Part shown: one piece after another, positions 12,513 through 23,800 of the stretch
How positions within the stretch are numbered: position 1 is the stretch's first letter
Layout of the letters: each line of letters begins with the position of its first letter
DNA from: Theristus sp. LFF4_11
Taxonomy: Eukaryota > Nematoda > Chromadorea > Monhysterida > Xyalidae
DNA: 64,000 nt
Assembly: GCA_030248135.1 (NCBI GenBank)
Contig: JASANC010005762.1
Span: 1-64,000, forward strand
Direction: 5' to 3'
Position numbers and translations under genes: made by a program
Notes under the pieces: generated by a model
What the model was told of the DNA's origin: nothing
What the model saw: only the letters and a program-made list of their open reading frames with translations
Databases searched by the model: none

Positions 12513-15211
12513 CTTTCTTTTCCGTGAATATCAAGCAATTCAGTGTCTTCTCGATTCAGCTTTCTTGTTCCTTTATTTAATCAGTGTAATATTTGTGTTG
12601 TTTGTTGGTCAGAACAGGACCTGATCGACAGTAGGGTGGTATCATGAGAGTTTTGAATGCGTTTTAGCAGGTGTGGTTTGTGTCTGAAAAACTGAGGAAA
12701 TGTTGACGAAAAGAGTGAATCAAAGAAAATACAGCAAAAAGCCGCCCGTCACGTCTTGTCTGTCTGGTTCTATTCAGCAGGTTACAACGAACACACACTT
12801 TATATCACCATGGGTGCTGCTCTGTATTCACATTTGTTTGAAATTCCCAACAAAGCTTGAACAAAAAATTGTACAGTTTTTGTCGTTCTTGTCAGTCAGC
12901 TTCGTTTTTTTATCCGCTCATTGAAATGCGATTTGAATTATATATTTTTTGCTTTCAAAACAGTCAGTTTAAGAAAATGCTATTAAAAAATGATTGAAAT
13001 TTGTAATCTGAAAAAAGCCATGCAGTCGGAACATTCAAAGATGGTCAACTTTTTAATCTAATTATTTGCACTGCAGCCAATTGGTGAACTGTCCACAGAT
13101 GAGCGTGCAATCGCATTCATGAAAAAATATTCAGTGACGCATAGCTAGTAAATACTTTAAAAATACATTCATGAAACATTATGAGCACCAGCACGGTGAC
13201 TTTTTGCATTCATGAAAAAAATTTCAGCGCTGGCTTGATCGATTGATTTTATTCGACACATTGTAAGTTCCATGCTATGCGACTTCTGACGAAAATCTAT
13301 GAATGCACCTTAAGGGGGTTTAGCAATTAGTTTTTTGTGCGTACGCACGGACACGACAATTGCCACGCCAACAAAATGGCCGCGCGATTTAAAAATCGTG
13401 TGTCCTATCTTAATGCATTAGGGACATGACTAGTTTGCGTACGGGATTCAGAACAACGTCTGTGCGTGCGGACAAAAGACAATTGGTGTTTTCGCCTTTA
13501 CGACAGTGTTTGCGTGTTTTCCACTGTGGCTACCGATCGTTTTTGGTTGTGTTGTTGAGCAATGTTTCAGAATTTGAACATATAAAATACAAGTTTTGCA
13601 AGTTATAATTCCTCTTAACTCTTAAGCATAGATGTGTTTCTAAGGGCGTATTTTGAAGCGCGGGTTAGCAAATGCATTTGACGCTTTTGCATCAAGCCAC
13701 AGTGGTCAATCAGCGTATCTTAACAGTCAAAGGCAACCCTCAGCCAATCAGCAAAACTGTAAACTATGATAAGAAAACCCGACACTTCAAAAGCTAGCCA
13801 ATGAAGCATTTTTTATACCAGTGAACCTGCCCTGACCACGTGTTGTGTTTTTTCTTTTTTTTCAAACAACGGGATTTCTAATTTAATGCGCACTGTGCTT
13901 GATTGCGAGATCGTGGGTGTAGTTTTCAGTTTTTTTTACATTTAAAGGTCAGAATTGTTGACAACCATACAGCAAGAAAACTGTTGCTTTTTCAGAGTTT
14001 ACGTTTAATTCATGCAGTTTTTACAATATCATCTTCAGATTATTATACTTTGACTCGATTTTTGAGTCAAGTACATAATGTTTATTAAAAATGGGAGCCT
14101 TTGAAACTTTCACGTCACATCACGACAGGTGGAATAGCACGTGGCATAGACCTTAATCAAAGACTCAGTTGCAGTCAAAAAATCCGTGTTGATTAACGAT
14201 TATGTCGCTGATTCAACTAAATCTTAGTGGATTTTTTGGCAAAATTTGAAAACGAAACTTTCCTACCGTGAACTTTCACAAATCTTGAACAAACTTTAGA
14301 TGCTTTTGTTTCTGGCGGCAACAGTTTTAATTATGGGAAAATTTCGAGTTTCAGTGGGGTCGATATTTTACATCTGATAAATCATATTGCCATTTTATGA
14401 TGAAAACTTGTGGGGGATTATGCAAATCGTGGTCTCATTAATATTTCAATGTTTACTGTCTGTCCCACTCTCTCAAATTTCCAGCAGCTAATTCATTCAT
14501 TCTCACATCTCTTTGGTATTCATGAAGCACAAAACTGCTGCAAATGAATGAAAAGTTTTTTTTTCATTCGCGACATGTCACAGTAGTAGTTTTCTTGATG
14601 CCTTGTGCTATCCTGCCGTCTGAAATCGGACCATGAATTTGAATACCAAGATTGCTTGATTATTATTTTTTCTTTACATGCCATGCCTCAACGAAATTAC
14701 TGTTGTTGTTGTTTTTTGCATAATTTGTTTTTTGAACAGAATTACCAGAAACACGTGAAGGTCACCCTGTTTGTGCAGTGCAGTGATTGGTCATACCAAT
14801 CTGGTTCAACCAATCGGCGTGCTTAAATTGAGTTTTTTTTCTGTTTATTTTTGTCACGTGTGCTCTTCTTATCATTTTTGTACATTGTTATACCGATATC
14901 AATTTATCAAGTGCTATATATGACAAAATATCTATTTATTATTCAATTATTGTCCCGCAAACGTGAGTAATGGGTGTGTTTTTTGGCGTTGTTGCAGATG
15001 ACTTTGGATTGGTTACAGAATAAAATGCAAAAGCTCAACACTAATGATTGACATTTGAAACTCAAGTGAAACAGCTTGCTGAAACCCGAACACCTACCCA
15101 CCCAGATCATAAACTGTCTGTCTGCGATAAATCTGAACAGAATGCAAAATCTATTGCAACTCGCCGATTGGCCGCACTCTGCACTGATTGGTCAAACGGC
15201 TGTGACGTTTC

Positions 15212-15380
15212 TACAGTCGAACTCTAAAGTATAGGGAATCAGCTGATTGGTTGGTGATCACGTGATGCATGCTCTCTGTACAGGCATTGCTGTGGGCGCG
15301 GAGTACGCCTACACAGAAAACATGCATCACGTGACCACCAACCAATCAGCTGATTCCCTATTATTTAGAGTTCGACTGTA
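15212..15380. mobile_element. Pogo-like MITE (family C), best copy
   Basis: A near-perfect hairpin. The arm starts ACAGTCGAACTCTAAA, passes GGGAATCAGCTGATTGG and GATCACGTGATGCATG, has a short loop with a TGTGGGCGCGGAG-type core, and returns to TTTAGAGTTCGACTGT. It is flanked by TA on both sides. CAGTCGAACTC termini and a TA target are typical of pogo/Tigger (Tc1-mariner superfamily) elements. Related copies lie near 9.7, 21.9, 38.5, 44.8, 45.5 and 63.6 kb. Confidence 0.8.
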
Positions 15381-17172
15381 GTCTGACGCAAAATATTGCT
15401 TGCACATCACATGATTTCACTTCCTCATTTGCGTTCAATTCCAACTCTTATCAATAATTATTTCGATTATTAAGTAGCGATTGCTGTTAATCAAATTTCA
15501 ACAACAGTAAACTAACAGCTTGTTTAAAAACAACAAGGCGCGATTATTGTTGTATAAGAAAGCTGAGCACACTTCTTCCCCCGATCGAGACTCCCACACA
15601 GTTTCTGCCTCGGCGAAGCAGCCGCCGATAACTAGTTTTAGCCATTCGCGTCAGCGGCGGCTATTGCAACTCCGCACACTGTTGTCTCCGCATGAATTTG
15701 TTTTTGTTCTGTTCGAAAATGCCTCCGCAACTTGTTCGGAATTTTGCTTGTTAAAAACGCGCGAATTTTCAGTCGGCCGACGCGGGCTCTTAAATCAGGC
15801 CAATATACGGTATCTCTCTCTGGGGAGCGTGTTTACCGCTGAATAAGGTGACCGTTATTGCTTGCGTAGGGACGTGCGTCGCTGCGAAAGCAGCTGCTGT
15901 AGGCTCTGACTAGGTTAATTGCGACATGAAGCGTCGATTGCGTTTTCTTATTGCCATTGTTACTGTCTTTCGGACACCGCCCCGCGCAAGATACACCATG
16001 TCCAGCGACAATTTCGGCTGAGAAAACTCCGTTTCGGACGTAGAACGCGTTGACGCTTCTCGATGACGTCAAAATGTATGTTCTGTTTCAGTTCCTTTCT
16101 GCTGGAACACTTGGCGCTTTTGATAGGTTCGTGCTGATTTGCTTCGGTTTCGTTGGATTTTGATTTCCCTAGTGGTGGATATGCAACTGAAATGGATGTG
16201 TGCAATATCACACTGATTTGTTATTGATATTGTGGCGTTCTGAGCAACACTACGCACTACCTGTACCTTCACAAAAAAACGGAACAAATTGTTGAGTTTG
16301 TAATAAAAACTTGTGGTTCGGATTTTGCTGTGGTACTTTTTGTAGTAACGAACTAAAAAAAGGCGTTCTGGCTATGTAACCAAAGTCCTGCAACACATTC
16401 GTCATTGTAACAAACTGTTACTCAGCGATTTGTTGAGTTTTTGTCTGTATGACCCATTGTATGACCCATTGCAGAATCTGCTTAGTGTATTTGAATTGCA
16501 AACGATTAACAGGCGTTTAGATAAAAGAAAAGAGATAAAACAGTGTTGCCCGCTAGTGCTAACAAAAAACACAGGTCAGATTGTATCGGAAAATAAGATA
16601 TTGCTCCATGCATTATTGCAAAAGTGATGTCTCTCTATGCATTCTCAGTGCTCGAAAGCTGGTTGGCTTTTAGATCGAATTCAAGCTAATGGCTTTCGAT
16701 AGTTAGCCCATTCTTCTTTATAAGACGTACCGTGACCAGACGATGTAGAAAACGCGCAAAAAGTGAAAATTACTTGTTTCGCTTTTGGGTTCAGCAGCCT
16801 TTGTGTGTCTGCGTAACGAGTTCGACAGTTTTTTTTATTTCTTCTATTCCCTACAAAAGCGCCTTTCTGACTTGCACTTCAAGAAATGCTCACCTAACAG
16901 AATGTCTGATTTCAGTGTTTTTACCTTGCTTTCAAAAAGTATCGATTTTCATGCAATCGTCTTTTATTCGCATTTTTTGCATAAACGGTTTGCATTCGTT
17001 TGAAAAAAAACCTAACACAATTTCAAACTTTAAAACGTTATTTATGGCACGCTTATTAGATCATGCCCCGATAATTAAAATCAGCATAATCTTCAGAATT
17101 TCTTGCACAGGTTACAGGCGGAGAAAACAGTGAACTTTTCTTTTTCTGTTGTTCATTTTTTGCGAAGAAAAA

Positions 17173-18977
17173 ATGTTGAAATTGATTCTATTGGCGACTG
17201 TCATTTCATTCGTGTCGTGTTCGGACGATAAACAGCATGAGAAAAAGCATTTGGTGGGTTCCATTTTTCGATTGACAAGTTTTTTGGAAATGTACATTGT
17301 TTGCTCTGTTAAAGTTGAGAAACACGCTAAAAAAATACCAAAATCCATTCCAGAAATCATTCCATGATTCCATGCCAAAATTTCACACCACCTATTTGCG
17401 TGGTGTTTCGCGTTTGTCCTTTTCTGCAGTTCTTTTTTTTCAATTTTGGAATGGGTTTAGGCATGGACTGAATTTTAACCATTGAAATAATAATCCTGAT
17501 CATAACACAGACTCGTGCGGCGCGCCACAACGTTGAATTGGTGAACAACATGTACGATGGAGGCACCGATGATTTGTCGCTACTTGCGGCTGCCGGTCGG
17601 TAGAGTTTGTTTATTTAAACGTGTCACACGAGAAAATGATCCGCTGTACCGGTACCACTTTCGTGCGTAGGAGGTGGAGTAATGTTGAAAATGTGTATCT
17701 GCAGAAAAACCGCACAGGTGAAAACTGGAACGCGCCCGAACGTAGTCTGAATAGGAATTTGCGTGAATAAAGATTCTGATTAGTTTTTTCTAGCACAAAA
17801 CTGCCGTCAGATTACGTTCAGTTTTGCTGATTTCAAATTGCCGCGCAGCTGCGGAACATTTTCCCTGTCTGTGCGGTGCGTACTGCGTGCAAATGCAGGT
17901 TACGACATATTCAAAAAGAAAATATAAGAACGTGTCAACTCACGAAATTGGTCACGTAAATAAGCATTTTTTTCGTTTTCGTCAGCTACCAATAGTATCT
18001 CACAAAAAAATTAGCATGCCGCACGATTTCGGTGAACGACCGAAGGTACATTGCATGCTGCTCACAGCGTTCTCTCGCAAAGGGACACAGCTTCAAATTG
18101 ATTTTCTGTTGATAAGCACACAGACACAACCCCACCCATCCACATGACGGCATGACCAGTTGACCACGTTTCGTGGGTCTGAGAAATCATCTATCGCTCT
18201 GTCGAAAAAGGATAAAAGTAAAAGTTTAAAAAACCTTTTGAGGTAAGCGCTCGAACGCTGAACTGATCAACGGCATGATGGGTGCTAACAGTCTCACTGA
18301 TCTGGCACGCATGGGAAAACGCTCAAACGCGGAGTTGATCAACGGAATGTTGGGCGTGCAGGTGCAGGCTGTTTGTTGGAACCGGGGGGAACAAGCAGAC
18401 ATATGTACTGTAACTGTATGAATCTTACACACTGTATGAGTACTGTATGCATAGCGTGAATCTTTTTCGCAAATCACATCAAGTGACGTCATGTCACGTC
18501 ACGTCACGTCACGTCACGTCACGTCACGTCACGTCACGTCATGTCACGTCACGTCACGTCATGTCACGTCACGTCATGTCACGTCACGTCACGTCGCGTC
18601 ACATCTGTGAAACAAAAATACTAATCCGTTTGAACGTGACGTCACACACGACGTGACGCATTATTCTGGCCTATCGTTGCGTGCGTTTACGTGTCTTTCT
18701 GACTGTCTGTACACGCCGCCGTGCATGCACGGCAATGTGACCTAACGTGAACGCTACAAACGCTGCTTGCTGGGAAGATTGAAAAATTGTGCGACTTCAA
18801 CTCTGCAAAGACACGGGCACAAACAATTTTCATTCCACTCAGGACATGAACACGCTGAAATCACTCGGCCGACGAACGGATGATCTGCTTCTACAGAAAC
18901 GAATTCTGTCCTTCGATCCGGAGCTGGTCGAGTCGTCGCCGTACTGGGATGATTGGAGATCTGTGAATAAAAAGTAG
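17173..18977 (+). CDS. pdf: Pigment-dispersing factor (PDF) neuropeptide precursor with three PDF-like peptides
   Basis: Exons: 17173-17253, 17511-17595, 18243-18361, 18843-18977, giving 139 aa. Exon 1 encodes a signal peptide (MLKLILLATVISFVSC). Exon 2 holds HNVELVNNM through LLAAAG. Exon 3 opens KR, then SNAELINGMMG to DLARMGKR, then a second SNAELINGMLGVQ. Exon 4 completes that peptide with DMNTLKSLGRR and adds an acidic tail. Each peptide ends in Gly plus two basic residues, so each should be cleaved and C-terminally amidated (21-23 residues). The SNAELIN start matches nematode PDF-1 more closely than arthropod NSELIN. In the family PDF is secreted by neurons and signals through a class B GPCR in arousal, locomotion and circadian output. 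The exon 2 donor (GTCGGT) is weak but is the one that gives Gly-Lys-Arg. An in-frame ATG lies upstream at 17149. Confidence 0.85.
18484..18600. repeat. (CACGT)n pentanucleotide array in the last PDF intron
   Basis: About 23 units of GTCAC/CACGT run in tandem with a few C-to-T changes. On the minus strand every unit reads TGACG, the half-site of a cAMP response element. A full palindrome GTGACGTCAC follows about 40 bp downstream (18635-18644). The array lies between PDF coding exons 3 and 4. Whether it binds anything is inference. Confidence 0.85.
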
Positions 18978-20819
18978 TGGGACCTCGAAGAAAAATGTTT
19001 CCAAAGAGCACTGAGAAAAATAATACTTTAACAAAAATGTTCAGCGATTTGTTAAGCTGCTGGCGGTTTACCAAAACTCGTCCAGCCGATCATAAGTGTT
19101 GATCGAACAACCGATTTTTACAATGACCCTCTGGAAACTCTCTTCGTATCCTAAGATAGGAACCGTCTTGGGAAAGAATTCAAGTGACAAAATTTTTTGG
19201 ACAATCAAGATCAGTATAAAAGAATCTCTATTTGAAATTGGGCTTCAATCAGCTTTCAATCGAGCAACTGAAAATTTTACTGCATAATTTTGAAAACCAG
19301 CAATCGAAGCATGTTGTACACATTTTTGTCGTGTCATAGACGCTGGTCTCACGTTTGAATGTTGTGAAAAAAACTGTTCACGGTGACAAAATTTATGGTG
19401 AAAATAGTCAGTTACTGTGGTGGGCACATACGCGACAATTACCGGTTTTGTGATTTTATTGTGAATCAATGGCCAGGAATGAAAACTGAGCAAGGAACGA
19501 ACTTCAAGATGTGTTTCGGAGCTCTTTCAATTTATTTATATACTTTTTGTTCTGTACCGCCGCAGAATCGAGATTGTGAATACTCATGTGTTACAAATAA
19601 AAATGTTAAAAATAAAGTCTCGGACATGCGGTGTTTGAGTTTGCCAAATGCGATAAAATAGGTTTTCTTGGGGTCCGACGGGTCTTAACGACAGCTGGCC
19701 AGGGTGCAGATAAATCATGTTCAACGTTCAATCGAAAGTTCAACAAAAATTTTCTTTCACATTACATTGTTAAACCGTCAGCAGTCCATTTTGGACCGTT
19801 TTACCGCTTGATCTTAGGCTTGAACTGGTGATGGCACGGAAAACAACCCGTTTTTTTCATGAAAAAAACGGTTTTTAACCGGCTTTTTCACGCCAAAAAT
19901 AAAAAACCCAGTTTTTTTACCAATAGAAAATCTGAATTTTTAGTCGACGAATCGCAATAAATCCAAATTATCAGTCGTGGAACCCACCACCACGCAATTG
20001 TGTTTTTGAGTTCTCTTGCATGTTGGTGGCCGCCAACCCCGTTCATCATTGTTCACAAAACCGACAAGAACTTTTTTTCACAAAAACGACAAGAACAAGA
20101 ACAACAAGACAACAACAAGAAAGTTTTAGCCACCTTTTCTTGCTCAATTGTGTGTTTGGCAAAATCCAGAGCAATATTTTGAGCTGGAAAATTATTTTCG
20201 CATTTCGAAATAAAAACTTCTGGAAAAAACAGTTTTAAAACCGTGAAAAAACGGTTTCTTTTCACAAAAAAAAATTAAAAAAACCGTTTTTTATCCCTAG
20301 CTTGAACAACTTTTGGACTGAAGTTTTTGAGCGTTGCAAAGCTTGGCTTAAAATATTTCCGATAAAAAAAATAATTTAAAAAATTCCGATTTTCAAAGAA
20401 TTAAAAAAGTTTGCTTTGCCTACATTACTAAACCAAAGCCAAGTTTACAGTCTGTTTTGTTGTTTTAGTTCGGTTTCAATGAAGTCGTTGTAGGTTCCTA
20501 ATCCTAAGCCCAATCCAAATCCTAATGAAGTCGTTGCAGGTTCCTAATCCTAAACCGCCTAATCCTAATCCTAAGTGAAGCCTTTTTAACAAAGTGAAAG
20601 TGCCTTGATTGACAGCTTTGTTGAAGGGGTGAAACATTGGGATCAGGGATCAGCTCCAGCTCCGGTTTAGCTTTGTAGTTTTACGAAAAAGGCTTAACAA
20701 AAGTTTTCTTTTCATGTTTTCTCGGTTTGTCATGTTTTCTTCAAAAACGACGACGTGCAAATTTGTACATTCTTCAAAAATGTTCAATATTTCTTAGAAG
20801 TTCAGAAAAACCAAACATC
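18978..20819. other. Intergenic region between PDF and CLEC16A
   Basis: Apart from the PDF 3' UTR (AATAAA near 19596 and 19611) and a nested hAT-type remnant (19.7-20.4 kb), the stretch holds no gene. A small direct repeat of CCTAATCCTAA-type units lies at 20495-20575. Just before the CLEC16A start, TTTCTTAG and AGTTCAG at about 20790-20803 look like splice acceptors with no upstream exon. Confidence 0.5.
19826..20299. mobile_element. hAT-like insertion (474 bp) inside a decayed family A copy
   Basis: A perfect 8-bp duplication GCTTGAAC flanks the insert (19818-19825 and 20300-20307). Outside it, family A sequence continues on both sides: GTTCAACAAAAATTTTCTTT before, and AAGTTTTTGAGCGT with AAAGCTTGGC after. 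Inside, AAAAACGGTTTTT-type subterminal repeats at both ends resemble element B at 2175-3990. The ends (TGGTGATGG and ATCCCTA) are degenerate. The interior is non-coding. Confidence 0.65.
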
Positions 20820-23800
20820 ATGAAGAAATTGTTCGGCGGCGGCGCCGGTCAATTGTGGAAGCCGAAAAACCCGCACTCGCTGGAATATTTGAAGTGAGTC
20901 AGTTCAGTTCAGTCCCAGACGTTTATTTATTTGGTTGTTTTTTATGTCATGTCAGGAACTAGAAACTTTTAATGTCGTGTGGGTGTGGTGCTTGTGAGTC
21001 GTGCGGGTAGCGCGGGTGCCGTGCCTTGATTTCAAATTCACAGTGATCTTTACAGGATCAATAATTTTTTTCTCGTTCAAGATATTTGCACAATGTGCTG
21101 TCGAAGAACACGACGGTGACGGAGCACAACCGTGGCATGGTGGTCGAGGCGCTTCGACTAATCTCCGAGATTCTGATTTGGGGCGACCAAAATGACAGCA
21201 CCGTTTTTGAGTGCGTTGACCATTTTTGTTTGATCGTTGTTTTGGTTGTCGTGCCGCGCCCGCACTGCTGAGCGCTGACTGATTGCCACTGTACTGCCCA
21301 TTGAAAGCGAAGTCGAAAGCAACCATTTGGGTCTCCTAACTACATCCTGTTCATACAGTTTTATCGGAGTTTCCTGCTTTTTCGCCAAATAAAATGGATG
21401 GATGGATGGAACGAAAAAAATTACATAATTAATCGAAGACGACATCAAAGAATGTTTTTTCATACATGCCCGTGTTGCAGTTTCTTCCTCGAAAAGCAAA
21501 TGCTGTCGTATTTTCTTGAAATCATGCGTCAAAAGTGCGGCTCGTATGTCACCGTGCAACTGCTGCAAACGTTGAACATCATGTTCGAAAATATACGCCA
21601 CGAGACGTCGCTTTGTGAGTTTGTGTTTTTTTTTTGCAAATTGCAATGAAAGTTTCATAGGTATCAATCATTGTTGTGGTCCTCAGCTGTTTTGAACCTA
21701 ACAAAATCAACAGCACTGAACGTTCAACTTCAGCACACGTGTTATATGATCTGACTGCGTTTGATTGAACTAACAAGCCAAATGGATTCGATTCGATACT
21801 TGCACCAGTATTTCGGACCGTGTGTCCGTGAGTTGGATCCAGCAGATAAATTCCACAAAAAACAAACCTTTTTATTCAATGTTTTCAGCCAGAGATAGCT
21901 AGGAAAGACTAGCTGATTGGTTAGTGATCACGTGACGTGATACATGCAAACCAAACTCGGCCCCCACAGCAATGCCTGCACAGATTACATGCATCACGTG
22001 ATCACCAACCAGTCAGCCAGTTGGAAGAGTCTGATACTTAACCACGCAAACCACGAGGGAAGAGACAGCAAAAATCCTCTAAAACAAATTGAAACAAAAA
22101 AAACATTTTGTTGCAGACTACCTCCTTTCAAACAATCACGTTAACGAGATTGTGACGCATGAGTTCGACTTCAACAACGAAGAGATCATGGCGTACTACA
22201 TTTCGTTCCTGAAAACGTTGTCCTTCAAAATCAACTCGTTCACAGTGCACTTCTTCTTTAATGACGTGCGTGCTTTCGATGGTTTTTTTAAATGTAAAAC
22301 TGGTTTTTAGTGGTCGTTGTCTTGAAAGTATTGCCAATTTGAAGTACCGAATGTAGTGAGGTTCTTGGGACCTGAAAACTTTGCGTGAATGCCGAATGGC
22401 CGTTCATACTGGACTGACGTATGCGTGCACGCCACGTCTTGTCAGGTCTCTTGTCTTAGCAAACCACGTCAGTGAACCTTGCACCTGCGGTAAAAGTAAA
22501 CCCGAATTGGAACTGCCCATCCAAAACGGAAAGGGCAAATTTTACATGAACAAACATTTCGAGACGCTTTCAGCAAACCGGTGAATTCCCGCTGTACACG
22601 GAAGCGTTGCGATTTTTCAACCACGCCGAAAGCATGGTTCGTATCGCGGTGCGAACGCTGACGCTCAACATTTACAGGCGTACGCGGTGGTTTCAATGAA
22701 GTTGAAAGGGAACTTTTGTTTTTGACGTAAACGAACAAGAATTGTGGGTTCGTTCGGATGACCCATGGCTATGTGGAGTGATCGGATCCGTACTTACCTT
22801 AGTCTCAAGCGACCTCTTATTACCCAGTTGAGTTTCTGTGGCGTTATTGGATCCCAGCCCTCCAAGCATAATCTCAAGTTGCGTTTCGACAAGTTCAACA
22901 AAATGGACGGTTTTGATGGTTTGCGGTTTGCTGATTCGCCCCTATTTAAAACTTCAAAAACTCCAGCCGATCGGCTATTTTGTAATGCGACATTTTGTAG
23001 TACACTGAAATAGCACTAGAATTCGAATCGCAAGATTCGATTGAACGGCAAGTCGACGCGTAAATCAGCAAATGCGTGCGTTCTGTGCTGTGCAGGCATC
23101 AGTACTGTAGAGGCGGAGTTTGCCTGTATAGAATGCATGGATCAACTGCACAACCAATCAGCTGGTTGTATATATTTTCCAGATGAACTGTTGTTTTTAT
23201 TTTGTTTTTTGATTGTCTCTCTGTTTTTGTTTCAGTAAGCGACCCACAAGTGATCGACTTCATCCGCGCCAACACCGCTGCCTCGTATTTCTCGAACGTC
23301 GTTTGGTACATTCGAAATCACGTCATCGAAATGGACACTTATCTACATTCGGAGAGCGAGTGCGTTTGTGTCCCGTTCCCATTGGTTTTTTTTTCTTGCA
23401 TGCGGAACGGAACGGTGATTTTAGGCGATGTTTTTAGCCAGGGCTAACCTAGACCAGTGTACGGAACGCCATTGAGTAGGGCGCCCATCGAGTTTTCTCT
23501 GTCATTAAGTGCCTGTGCACCCCTCGGCGGGGCTCGATCCCCCGAACTAGAACTAGAAAAAATTGTCAGAGTTGGACGTCTCTGCCGTGGTGACCCAGTC
23601 TATGAATTTTACAATATGCAGCTAGTCGGCGAATATAATAAGTACAATAATTTGCGCACACGTACATGTTATTTGTTGTAGGTCGCGTGCATGTCGCGCG
23701 AAACTGGACGACTTGATTGCGGAGCACCTCGACCACATGCACTACATCAACGATATTCTCACGTTGGACCTCGAGTCGCTCAACACGGTGCTGATCGCTC

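Larger units (their letters stand above)
12285..17172. other. Intergenic region between LRRFIP and PDF genes
   Basis: No coding exon is recognisable in these 4.9 kb apart from the LRRFIP 3' UTR. The region holds one pogo-like MITE (15212-15380), short CATTCATGAA-containing repeats near 13.1-13.2 kb and 14.5 kb, and scattered CCAATCAG motifs. The longest open frames (for example 15520-15846) show no family motif. The end nearest the PDF gene probably includes its promoter, but I see no convincing core element. Confidence 0.6.

Noticed and set aside
15520..15846. 108-codon frame between LRRFIP and PDF
   Set aside because: It has no family motif, composition like its surroundings and no supporting splice context.
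18484..18600. CRISPR-like or satellite array
   Set aside because: There are no spacers, the unit is only 5 bp, and the window is clearly eukaryotic. It is a microsatellite.
18447..18656. 69-codon frame of repeated His-Val-Thr-Ser-Arg units
   Set aside because: It is the translation of the CACGTC microsatellite inside a PDF intron and not a protein.
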